Of a stretch of DNA of 59,609 bases, positions 46,423 to 55,114 are shown piece after piece. A model generated the notes under the pieces. That model was not told where the DNA came from, ran no database searches, and saw only the letters and a list, made by a program, of their open reading frames with translations. Numbering within the stretch: position 1 is the stretch's first letter; each line of letters opens with the position of its first letter. Origin of the DNA: Desulfobacteraceae bacterium (GTDB taxonomy: Bacteria; Desulfobacterota; Desulfobacteria; Desulfobacterales; Desulfosarcinaceae); assembly GCA_013003715.1 (NCBI GenBank), contig JABDIN010000087.1:1-59609 (forward strand), given 5' to 3'. The position numbers and the translations under genes were made by a program.

Positions 46423-49400
46423 TTATCCAAAAAGATCGTAATCTCCTCCCAGTACTTTGTCGATGTGTCCGGTTCGGTAGTTTCTTACGGCATCACGTAC
46501 CAGGGGCGATGGTTCACGCCGGTATCGCCGGACGACGATCGTGTTGGTGGATTCTTCCCCGGCCAACAGGGTTTGGGCCTGGTGTAGTCGGGCCTCTCTG
46601 TCGTGGGCAGGCGCTTCAGGTTGACCGACCACCTTAATGCGTACATTCACACGGTCGAAGGTGTTGCCGCTTTTTGGAATTTCCAGCACATGGAGACCGG
46701 ATTCGGGCCTCAGGATGGAATAAGCGCCGAGACCGCTTATGGATAGAATGATGGATTCCGCTGATGAATCCGGTAAAGCCGGGATTCTCATCAGATCCAG
46801 ACGCATCCGGCGTTTTTTTGACCACTCCTGATACATCCGCAATAGCTCCTGGGCGAACCCAACCGTTGTTTCCGGCGGCTGGGCGGGACCGGCGCCCGAG
46901 TCTATCATGAGGAAAGCGTCTTTGGGGAGTTTTTGACTGAGGCTTTGGTTGGCTTCCACCAGCAAGTAGAGCTGCTCGGCCAAACGGGTGATTATCTTTT
47001 CGGAATAGTTTTGTTTTCGAAGATCGATACTCGGACCGCTGAGCCGGCTTAGCAGGGACCCTGCGGTCTTCAGCGCGGCTTCGAGGCGATCCATGTATTC
47101 CGCCTGACCCAGAACGCTGTAACAATCCGATCGCTGCCAGAACGCGGTTTCTGCAATCTGCTCCAGGGATTCACGTTTCAATGTCTGCCAATCAATGGAA
47201 TGCACCGATTGACAGGTCGCATTGTAAACCTCTTCAAGCAGTTGTATATCCGATTTTGTACCTTGCGGTGACAGGATAAGTTTTTTTATGCCTGGGGTGG
47301 TGGGTGTTTCATCGTCGGAAGACTGCAATAGCGAGCTTTCCGGGGAAATTGCGGTGGGTGCATCCGGATCGATGAATTCAACTTCAATACAATTGTTGTC
47401 CGACCGTACGAAGAGGAACTGATCCCCTTTGGGGTGTTGGTGATTCACGATAGTGATGGATAAGGGAGCAAGCAGATATTGTTCAATCGACCGTCTGAGC
47501 GGGCGGGCCCCGAGGTCACGGGTAAACCCTTTCTCCAATAGGAAAGTGATGGCGGATTCTTCCCATTCGACAGCCCATTCCCTGTTGCGCAACCCTCGTC
47601 TTTGCAGGACATTGTTAAGTTCTTTAAAAAGTATTTCACGCATGACCGAACGGCTCAGGGGATGAAACACCACCACACGGTCCAGCCGGTTGATGAACTC
47701 GCGCCGAAATGTTCGGCCGATGGCTTTTTCCACCTGGTGAGTGGAAAACGAACTGGTATCCGGGCTGAATCCGATACCCATGCCGGGTTTGACGGTTGCT
47801 CCCAGGTTCGAAGTCAGAATAATGATGGCGTGCCGAAAATTCGCCGTGTTGCCCTGGCGGTCGGTGAGTCGTCCATCATCGAATACCTGGAGGAAAAGAT
47901 CCCAGATGTTGGCGTGGGCTTTTTCAAATTCATCCAGCAGCACGACAGAGAACGGTTGTTTTCTTATCTGGTTGACCAATGCGCCGGCGGATCGATCCTG
48001 ATCGGCATCTCCCAGGATACGGTCTTCGGAAGAGGCGGTTTTGAATTCACTCATGTCCAGCCGAATCATGCGTTCAGGGGATCCAAACAGGAATTCAGCC
48101 AGGGTTTTGGCAATTTCGGTTTTTCCGGTACCGCTGGGACCGGCATAAAGGAAGACACCCAGTGGACGCGAAGGATCGGTGAGCCCTGCTTTGATCATGG
48201 CGATGCGTTCCACAAGGCAATTCACCGCTTCAGGCTGTCCCATGACGCGTTGCTGAAAAAGAGCGCGCAGTTCGTTGATATCCAAACCCTTTCGTTCATC
48301 GAGTATCGCACGTGGCAGCCCTGTGATATGGGAGAGGGTGAGATACAGGTTGTCCACACCCAGGCTTTGAATAGGGTGGTCATCGGTTAACGAATTTTGG
48401 TGGGTCAGTTTCAGGAAATCGAGCAGATTACCCGGAGCGGCTTGATCACCCAGGAATTGCTTGACCATCTGTTGGGCTTCCATCAGCGTCGCTTTTTCGA
48501 TCAATGGCCGGAGGCTGTCCCCGGCGGTTACAGGTGCGGCCCAGTTCAGTGCCAGCTCAAGTGTTTCATCATCGTCCATTGCATCGATTTGTATGATATC
48601 GAAGATGGTTTTGATGCGGGGATTGTCGCGGGTGAGTTGTTCCAGTGATCCCGGACGGGTTTCGCCGACGAGGGATATGGCGCCATTATCCAGAAGCGGC
48701 ATGATCATATCCAGGATACCTGCCGGATTATAGCGGTGCCGGCCCGCAAAGAGCAACTCTTGTATGTTTGGAACATACCAGATGACGCCCCTCTTTCGGT
48801 CCAGATTCTCAGTGATCTTACGCAGACGTTCTTCCAGTTCACCAATATAGGATTGTCCCGCGATGATATCGGCGGCGGATGCCTCAAAAAATAGAATACC
48901 GTTACCAGCCAGACGACTTGCAAGGGCGCGAATGAGAGTTGTTTTCCCAACTCCGGCCTCTCCGGTGAGAATGATTGGCCGACTGGTTTTCCCGGTCAGG
49001 GCCTTTTCCATCCATTCGAGATCGGATACCATCCTTTCATTCAACTGAAGTAGCGGGTCTGCTTGAATGGGTTCCCATAATCGCCCCACGGATTTGAGAA
49101 ACTTCCGGTCCACCAGGGTTTGTATTGTCAGCTGGATTTCATTTTTTAATGGTTTGAGGCCGGCATGGTTCAAAATCTTCAACAAGGCAACAATATGATA
49201 TAATTGTGTTTTGTCGGTTTTTTTCAAGAGCGTGCCGAAGGTTGGTTTTTCTCCATTGTTCAAGCGCTTCTCGATAAAGTCTTTCAGAATCTGCACAAGC
49301 AGCTCTTCGTCCTTCCACCATCCGGGAGCATTCAGTATCACAACGCTTATTACCGGCTTGACATCTTCAGACCCCAGGACCCGAAACGTATAAAATAGCG

Positions 49401-49803
49401 TCCAGATGTATCGGCCGGCAATATGAAAGATTATTTTTTTGATATCGGTGCCGGATATCCGACGGCTGTTCAAGGCCTCCAGCGCCATGCAACCGATAAG
49501 GACGTTGCTGCCGGAGTAGTATTCGACGAGCTGTTCATTTGAATAATTATCCGAGGAGAGTATTTTGACTCCTTTCGTAAAGGACTCATTTTGCAATAGA
49601 TCCTTGGGATGAGCTGTGCTTTCGAAAAAGTTCTTCATCTCTTCCGCCAGTTTATAAAGTCCGGCGGTGTCGTCCAGTGCTTGCTGTGGAGAACTGTGAG
49701 AGATCGCTTTGCGGGGGCGCCTGAGCTTGTCCTTTTGCGATCTGATAATGAAACCGATGGCAATGCCTGTTAATAGAATGATGGCATAGAAATAAAGGAC
49801 CAT
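46423..49803 (-). CDS. Membrane-anchored Clp AAA+ ATPase with release-factor-2-like C-terminus
   Basis: A 1126-residue protein. Residues 1-20 form one membrane helix. Residues 30-255 are helical and unlike the usual Clp N-domain. AAA1 has Walker A GEAGVGKT (281-288), but Walker B reads IWYVPN (341-346), without the Asp-Glu pair, and the usual Arg finger position is lost. AAA2 is intact: GPSGTGKT (555-562), VLLDEFEKAH (D624, E625), ILTSNLGA and REFINRLD. It has IGF (677-679) where ClpA/ClpC/ClpX carry their ClpP-binding loop. No M-domain is present. Residues ~870-1060 align with the helical and codon-recognition domains of RF2 (MIDSGAGP; AQELLRMYQEWSKKR; LSISGLGAYSILRPESGLHVL). The GGQ domain and SPF motif are missing, and the RF2-type tail (YRTGHIDKVLGGDYDLF) follows. 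Confidence 0.88.
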   Translation of the reverse strand: MVLYFYAIILLTGIAIGFIIRSQKDKLRRPRKAISHSSPQQALDDTAGLYKLAEEMKNFFESTAHPKDLLQNESFTKGVKILSSDNYSNEQLVEYYSGSNVLIGCMALEALNSRRISGTDIKKIIFHIAGRYIWTLFYTFRVLGSEDVKPVISVVILNAPGWWKDEELLVQILKDFIEKRLNNGEKPTFGTLLKKTDKTQLYHIVALLKILNHAGLKPLKNEIQLTIQTLVDRKFLKSVGRLWEPIQADPLLQLNERMVSDLEWMEKALTGKTSRPIILTGEAGVGKTTLIRALASRLAGNGILFFEASAADIIAGQSYIGELEERLRKITENLDRKRGVIWYVPNIQELLFAGRHRYNPAGILDMIMPLLDNGAISLVGETRPGSLEQLTRDNPRIKTIFDIIQIDAMDDDETLELALNWAAPVTAGDSLRPLIEKATLMEAQQMVKQFLGDQAAPGNLLDFLKLTHQNSLTDDHPIQSLGVDNLYLTLSHITGLPRAILDERKGLDINELRALFQQRVMGQPEAVNCLVERIAMIKAGLTDPSRPLGVFLYAGPSGTGKTEIAKTLAEFLFGSPERMIRLDMSEFKTASSEDRILGDADQDRSAGALVNQIRKQPFSVVLLDEFEKAHANIWDLFLQVFDDGRLTDRQGNTANFRHAIIILTSNLGATVKPGMGIGFSPDTSSFSTHQVEKAIGRTFRREFINRLDRVVVFHPLSRSVMREILFKELNNVLQRRGLRNREWAVEWEESAITFLLEKGFTRDLGARPLRRSIEQYLLAPLSITIVNHQHPKGDQFLFVRSDNNCIEVEFIDPDAPTAISPESSLLQSSDDETPTTPGIKKLILSPQGTKSDIQLLEEVYNATCQSVHSIDWQTLKRESLEQIAETAFWQRSDCYSVLGQAEYMDRLEAALKTAGSLLSRLSGPSIDLRKQNYSEKIITRLAEQLYLLVEANQSLSQKLPKDAFLMIDSGAGPAQPPETTVGFAQELLRMYQEWSKKRRMRLDLMRIPALPDSSAESIILSISGLGAYSILRPESGLHVLEIPKSGNTFDRVNVRIKVVGQPEAPAHDREARLHQAQTLLAGEESTNTIVVRRYRREPSPLVRDAVRNYRTGHIDKVLGGDYDLFG

Positions 49804-49899
49804 TTCATGTAACCTGTAATTTTGTAATATTGATAAAGTGCAGGAGGCTGTGAGGAAAATGAGATTTTATACCTGGCCTAACCTTGGAGTTGCATAGGC

Positions 49900-50667
49900 T
49901 TATTTTTGTTGTTCACCCCGCCTCGATTCATCAAGATACTGATCATATTTCCCGCTGGCTTTAAGCTGCTTCAGTCCTTTATTGAAGATTTCGACCAATT
50001 GTTTATTGCGTTTGATTTTTTTGGATAGCAGGACATGGTGAGGGGCTACTTTCAACGGCTTTGGGTGGTGAGTAAATAGGTCGATTTTATCCGGGCCAAA
50101 TTTTTCACGGATAATGTAGTATCCAACCTCCACGTCACATGGAAAGATCTGAATCTTATCATTGTAAAGCCGAATCAAATTCTCCTCCTCGGATGGTTTA
50201 CGTATTATCCTGATCTTTCCATCTTTTTCGGCACTTTGAAAAGCCTTTCCATAATCATACCCCAAAGTGCCCCCAATTCTCAGATTCTTAAGATCGGAGA
50301 TATCTTTCCAGTCAAAGGCCATGCCTTTTCTGTGGAAGAATACATACTGGGTGTCTATCACCGGATCACTGATATAAAAATCCTTCCGTCGCTCCGGCAA
50401 GTCGAACCACGCAAGGGTGCCGTCCCACTCTCCGATTTCTGCCAATGTATATGAGCGTTTCCATGGAAAGTATCCATATTCGACCTTAATTCCGCCAAGC
50501 GCGAATGCTTCGGTAACAATGCGGGAAACGACACCGTCATACTTCAGGTGGCGGGATTGATAAGGCGGCCATTCGCCTCCGGCCAACCGAATGGTTTCAT
50601 CCGCATTGCAAATGCCAACAAAGGCAAACAAGAGAAAAATGCATCCTAAACGCACAATAACTCTCAT
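49900..50667 (-). CDS. Periplasmic solute-binding protein, family 3 (second)
   Basis: A 255-residue exported SBP_bac_3-like protein. I chose the ATG giving MRVIVRLGCIFLLFAFVGIC, a proper signal peptide, over one 42 codons upstream; AAAGGTG lies before it. The mature start is IRLAGGEWPPYQSRHLKYDGVVSRIVTEAF, and the protein carries WDGTLAWFDLPERRKDFYISDPV. Like the protein at 6047 it has no ABC partners. The two belong to the same broad family but are not close copies. A sensory role or a remote transporter is possible. Confidence 0.83.
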   Translation of the reverse strand: MRVIVRLGCIFLLFAFVGICNADETIRLAGGEWPPYQSRHLKYDGVVSRIVTEAFALGGIKVEYGYFPWKRSYTLAEIGEWDGTLAWFDLPERRKDFYISDPVIDTQYVFFHRKGMAFDWKDISDLKNLRIGGTLGYDYGKAFQSAEKDGKIRIIRKPSEEENLIRLYNDKIQIFPCDVEVGYYIIREKFGPDKIDLFTHHPKPLKVAPHHVLLSKKIKRNKQLVEIFNKGLKQLKASGKYDQYLDESRRGEQQK

Positions 50668-50693
50668 CACGGCACCTTTTGTATACCAACGAA

Positions 50694-51200
50694 TCAATAT
50701 AGACCGAGTTCCACTAAATATCGGTATGCGCCGGACTGTTTCAGCCGTATACGGATGAACTCGGAAATCGTGGGCTGATAGGGGCGTCGACACAGGTGCA
50801 TACCTGCCTCGTGCGGCGTACGGGCCCCTTTCAGGTTATTGCATGGCTTGCAACAGGCCACGCAATTATCAAAATCGGTTTTTCCGCCCCTGGAAACCGG
50901 TATGACATGGTCAATGGTCAGCTTTTTTTGTTTGCTGCTGCAATAGACACAGGTATACCTGTCCCGTACCAGTACATTTCTTTTGGAAAAGGGGACACGA
51001 TTGCGGTATACACTGCGCACAACCTTTATCAGCACCATAACCGCCGGTGCGCGGAAGACCTTTTCGACCCCGTGAACCAACCTGTCCGAATACTTCAGGA
51101 CTTTTGCCTTTTCAGAAAACATCAGGCACAGCGCTTTTTTCCAATCCATCTGGCAAAGATAGGAATAGTCGCCGTTCAGTAGTATGCAGCTTGTGCTCAT
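50694..51200 (-). CDS. HNH endonuclease family protein
   Basis: A 168-residue protein with a zinc-type HNH core: CVYCSSKQKKLTIDHVIP, SRGGKTDFDNCVACCKPCNNLKG. The metal-binding His (TIDHVIP), the Asn (FDNCV) and the CxxC pairs are intact. I chose the ATG giving MSTSCILLNGDYSYL, with GGAAACTGGAAA before it. The N-terminal part (NGDYSYLCQMDWKKALCLMF) matches a widespread stand-alone HNH group in deltaproteobacteria and cyanobacteria. The target is unknown. No partner gene is obvious; the solute-binding gene follows after 26 bp on the same strand. Confidence 0.85.
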   Translation of the reverse strand: MSTSCILLNGDYSYLCQMDWKKALCLMFSEKAKVLKYSDRLVHGVEKVFRAPAVMVLIKVVRSVYRNRVPFSKRNVLVRDRYTCVYCSSKQKKLTIDHVIPVSRGGKTDFDNCVACCKPCNNLKGARTPHEAGMHLCRRPYQPTISEFIRIRLKQSGAYRYLVELGLY

Positions 51201-51795
51201 TTTCCAGTTTCCTTTATATTTTGTCCTCACCAAAATACGGGAACTGTGATTGAGGGATTAGTGTTATACGGTTTTTCGAATGCGAACATTATATGATGAA
51301 TCAGAAGAAATGCCAACCCACAATCCTGATTGGGGCAAGAATATATGCCCGCTATATCATTTCTTTTGTATGATAACCGGTCAAGCACGCCAGTATTTAC
51401 CTTATTTTTCAGGACTAACGCAGGTATAAATGTTACGGTTGGAATAGTGTCCGATGATGACCGGCAATGTCAAATGACAAAGCTCAAATTTCAAATGGCG
51501 GTATGCTATCCATTTTATTAGGATCACTTTGATAATAAAGTGGAAAAAAACGACAGCATTCCTCTATTTGGCATTTGGATTTTGTCATTTGATATTATTA
51601 CCGTATTTTGTATCAAAGCTTGAACGATATATTAGAGTACCTGATGCAATGATATATTTGGATGCGATCACCCTGCCATTATATTGTCGATTAAGAGTTG
51701 ACATAGAATACCGAAAGATTGATACTGCTCGGTTAAATAAATCAATTAAACCGTGATTCCATCTAAAATACTAATTTATAATTTATAGGAATACC
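51201..51795. other. AT-rich intergenic region with inverted-repeat element
   Basis: A ~595-bp region without a supported gene. TGTCAAATGACAAAGC at the left (51470-51498) and its imperfect inverse CATTTGGATTTTGTCATTTGA (51572-51592) form a MITE-like pair. The two short open frames here cover that element and look spurious. Confidence 0.45.
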
Positions 51796-53037
51796 ATGAA
51801 ACATCAACTTGCCATAAAAGATAGAGCCGAACTTGAATCGCTGATCCGCAGGATACCGAAGACGGATCTGCATGTGCATCTGGATGGATCGATTCGTCTG
51901 GATACCATCATTGATATCTCCAAGCGCGATAAACTCGATTTGCCGAGCTATACGGTGGATGGGTTAAACGAAACCTTGTTCAAGGATCAGTACGCAAGCC
52001 TTGAGGAATATTTGACCACCTTTGCCTATTCCTGCGCCGTGATGCAGAACCCCGAGGATCTGGAGCGAATTGCGTACGAATTGGCTCTCGACAACCAGGC
52101 CGAGGGGGTCCGGTATATGGAAGTGCGTTTCGCCCCCCAGCTTCACATTCATGATGTCATGAACATGGAAGATGTGCTGATGGCAGTGAACAAGGGACTG
52201 AAAAGGGCAGGGGACGAATTCAACGCCCGGCCGGAGATCAAAAGCGGAAAACAGCCGCCATTCCATTACGGCATTATTGTGTGCGCCATGCGAAATATCG
52301 GACCATGGTCCGATTTTTACAGCGATTTCATCAATTGTTTCAGCTTTTCCAATGAAGAGGAAATCAGCCGCCTGGCCTCTCTGGAGCTGGCCAAAGGCGT
52401 ACTGAAAATACGGGACAAACAGGATATCCCCATCGTGGGGTTTGATCTGGCAGGCGCCGAAGCCGGGTTTCCGGCCGCTAATCACTGGGAAGCGTTTCAA
52501 CTCGCCCACGAAGGGTTTTTACCCAAGACCGTTCACGCCGGCGAGGCATATGGACCGGAGTCCATATTCCAGGCGATAACAGAGTTGCATACGGACCGCA
52601 TCGGGCACGGCTATTTCCTCTTTGACGAATCGCGGATCACCGATCCGGAAATCAAGGACAAGAAAGGATACACCCGAAACCTGACGCAGTTCATCGCCGA
52701 CCGTCGGATCACCATTGAGATCTGTCTGACCAGCAACCTGCAGACCAATCCGGCCATCAAGAGCCTGAAGGACCACTCATTTAAAAAAATGCTCGAGAAC
52801 AATCTGAGCACTACCTTCTGCACGGATAACCGTACTGTAAGTAAAACCACGGTAACCCAGGAGATTATGCTGGCCCTCGAGCACTTCCCGTTGGACGAAA
52901 AAAGCCTCAAAAACGCGATCATTCACGGATTCAAACGCAGTTTTTTCCCGGCATCGTACATTAAGAAACGGCGGTACGTGAGACAGTGCATCGATTACTA
53001 TGAGAGAGTAATGGGGGATTTGTCTTCAGAATCATGA
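51796..53037 (+). CDS. add: Adenosine deaminase family protein
   Basis: A metal-dependent amidohydrolase of 413 residues that should deaminate adenosine to inosine or a related purine. Zinc and catalytic motifs are KTDLHVHLDGS (His-x-His), KTVHAGEAYGPESI (His and catalytic Glu), TDRIGHGYFL (His) and FCTDNRTVS (Asp ligand, here TDN where TDDP is usual). It is longer than typical bacterial adenosine deaminases (~335) because of insertions in residues 120-190. The altered TDDP motif and the insertions leave open a substrate such as a modified nucleoside. No purine salvage partner is adjacent. Confidence 0.88.
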   Translation: MKHQLAIKDRAELESLIRRIPKTDLHVHLDGSIRLDTIIDISKRDKLDLPSYTVDGLNETLFKDQYASLEEYLTTFAYSCAVMQNPEDLERIAYELALDNQAEGVRYMEVRFAPQLHIHDVMNMEDVLMAVNKGLKRAGDEFNARPEIKSGKQPPFHYGIIVCAMRNIGPWSDFYSDFINCFSFSNEEEISRLASLELAKGVLKIRDKQDIPIVGFDLAGAEAGFPAANHWEAFQLAHEGFLPKTVHAGEAYGPESIFQAITELHTDRIGHGYFLFDESRITDPEIKDKKGYTRNLTQFIADRRITIEICLTSNLQTNPAIKSLKDHSFKKMLENNLSTTFCTDNRTVSKTTVTQEIMLALEHFPLDEKSLKNAIIHGFKRSFFPASYIKKRRYVRQCIDYYERVMGDLSSES

Positions 53038-53112
53038 CTCCCTGAATTCATCTATCAATAACGGGTATCGGTTACATCACCTGAAACGAAATCCAGAGTT
53101 GGAGATGCGTCC

Positions 53113-54939
53113 ATGAGATCCCACGATATCCTGAAAAACTATTTCGGATTCGACACCTTCCGGGAACACCAGCTCGACGTCATCGAAACTGTGGCGGGTG
53201 GTAAAGATGCCTTTGTGTTGATGCCCACCGGCAGTGGAAAATCCCTTTGCTTTCAGATACCGGCCATGCTGCGTGGAGGAGTGGGAGTGGTGGTTTCTCC
53301 GCTGATCGCCCTGATGCATGACCAGGTGGCCGGTCTGCGGCAAAACGGCGTGAAGGCCGATTTTATCAACTCCGCCTTATCGGCGAAGGAAATCCAGGCA
53401 GTTGCCGCAAAACTGAAATCAGGTGAAACCGATCTGCTCTATGTAGCCCCCGAACGCCTGGTGACGGAGCGGTTTCGCGATTTTCTCTCCGGCATACCCA
53501 TTGCCCTGTTTGCCATTGACGAAGCCCATTGCGTGTCCCAGTGGGGTCACGATTTCCGGCCGGAATACCTGAAGATACAAGATGTCACCCGCCAATTCCC
53601 CGAAGTGCCCAAAATAGCCCTCACCGCCACCGCTGATGAGGTAACCCAAAAGGATATCCTGGAAAAACTTGATCTTGCGTCTGCAGCTCATTTTATCTCC
53701 AGTTTTGACCGTCCCAACATCCGGTATCGCGTGAACTTAAAAGATCGCGGTAAACAGCAGGTATTGCAGACGATTCAAAGCCTGCATCCGCAACATACCG
53801 GTATCGTTTATTGCCGAAGTCGAAAACGGGTGGATGATCTCGCCGCGTTTTTGACACAAAATGGCGTGAATGCGGTGGGTTACCATGCCGGACTACCCAC
53901 GGAAGATAGGACCGCCAGGCAAAAACGGTTTTCCACGGAACCTGACATTGTCGTCGTGGCAACCATTGCCTTCGGCCTGGGTATCGACAGGCCGGATGTG
54001 CGGTTTGTGATTCACTTTGATGTGCCGTCGAGTATGGAAGCCTATTACCAGGAGACCGGACGCGCCGGACGCGACGGCGAGCCGGCCGATGCCTTGATGT
54101 TTTACTCCCTGGCCGATGCCATTGCCGTGCGTCAGATTCTTTTTCAGTCTGATGGTGACGAATCTTTTAAATACATTCAGCAACGAAAGCTTGATGCGTT
54201 GTTGGGATATTGCGAAACCGTTGAATGCCGCCGTCAGGTACTGCTGCGCTATTTCGGCGAATTCCTTGAAAAACCGTGTGGAAATTGCGGTACCTGCCTG
54301 GACACCGTACAGTCCTGGGACGGAACCGTGGCCGCGCAAAAGGCACTTTCCGCTGTTTACCGGACGGGACAGCGTTTTGGCGCCCAATACCTCACCGATG
54401 TCCTCCGTGGGAATGCCACCGAGCGAATTCTCCGATTCGGCCACGACCGGATAAAGACCTTCGGTGTGGGCGGGGATTTATCGGTGGGACAATGGCGATC
54501 CGTATTTCGCCAGTTGATTACCGGGGGATTTCTGACGGTGGATATAAACCAGCGGGCAGGGTTTCGCCTGACTGAAAAAAGCCGGCCGGTGCTGAAGGGG
54601 GAGGAAAGCATTCATTTCAGAACCGATGCCCCGTCCACCAAGGGAAAACAGCGTTTTACGGTGGATAAGGGCCAGGTTTCGGATACACTCGATGCCGCTT
54701 CGCAGGATCTTTACGAACACCTTCGGGCGCTACGCAGCAACATCGCCCAGACCGCTTCCCTTCCTGCATATATCATCTTTCACGACAAGTCCCTGCGGGA
54801 TATGGCCGACAAGCGCCCCCGCAATCTATCAGATTTCCTTTTTATCCACGGTGTGGGTGCACAAAAAGCGGAAACCTATGGCCAACGGTTTCTCGATGCC
54901 ATACATGAGTGGGAAGAACGGGAGGCATCGAAATTGTAG
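53113..54939 (+). CDS. recQ: ATP-dependent DNA helicase RecQ
   Basis: A 3'-5' DNA helicase of 608 residues, as in E. coli. Motif 0 is YFGFDTFREHQ, motif I MPTGSGKSLC, motif II IDEAHCVSQWGHDFRPEY, motif III ALTATAD and motif VI QETGRAGRDG. The zinc-binding RQC part has CETVECRRQ and CGNCGTC; a winged helix and the HRDC domain follow (YEHLRALRSNIAQTASLPAYIIF). It acts in recombination and repair. Its TAG stop is the start of a hairpin repeat (TGTAGGGGC), so the repeat may have arrived at the very end of the gene. Confidence 0.97.
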   Translation: MRSHDILKNYFGFDTFREHQLDVIETVAGGKDAFVLMPTGSGKSLCFQIPAMLRGGVGVVVSPLIALMHDQVAGLRQNGVKADFINSALSAKEIQAVAAKLKSGETDLLYVAPERLVTERFRDFLSGIPIALFAIDEAHCVSQWGHDFRPEYLKIQDVTRQFPEVPKIALTATADEVTQKDILEKLDLASAAHFISSFDRPNIRYRVNLKDRGKQQVLQTIQSLHPQHTGIVYCRSRKRVDDLAAFLTQNGVNAVGYHAGLPTEDRTARQKRFSTEPDIVVVATIAFGLGIDRPDVRFVIHFDVPSSMEAYYQETGRAGRDGEPADALMFYSLADAIAVRQILFQSDGDESFKYIQQRKLDALLGYCETVECRRQVLLRYFGEFLEKPCGNCGTCLDTVQSWDGTVAAQKALSAVYRTGQRFGAQYLTDVLRGNATERILRFGHDRIKTFGVGGDLSVGQWRSVFRQLITGGFLTVDINQRAGFRLTEKSRPVLKGEESIHFRTDAPSTKGKQRFTVDKGQVSDTLDAASQDLYEHLRALRSNIAQTASLPAYIIFHDKSLRDMADKRPRNLSDFLFIHGVGAQKAETYGQRFLDAIHEWEEREASKL

Positions 54940-54961
54940 GGGCACCCCTTGTGGTTGCTCG
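54934..54961. repeat. Hairpin repeat overlapping recQ stop
   Basis: The copy reads TTGTAGGGGCACCCCTTGTG and goes on as GTTGCTCG. The recQ stop codon TAG (54937-54939) lies inside it. It is the same repeat as those at 17170, 27691 and 56411. Confidence 0.7.
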
Positions 54962-55114
54962 TTGTCGTAAAGGTCGCAAAATAACATTTGTATTGACATT
55001 ATTACACCAATAGCGTAGAAGATAATACACTTTATATATTAAGGTCTTTGGCGTAAATCATTTTGTGCTGATTGGGTTACCAGCCCACGCGTACTGCGTT
55101 CCCGCTTAAGGTGT

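Noticed and set aside
51529-51756. 75-codon frame before the adenosine deaminase gene
   Set aside because: It covers one arm of the inverted-repeat element and has no ribosome-binding site.
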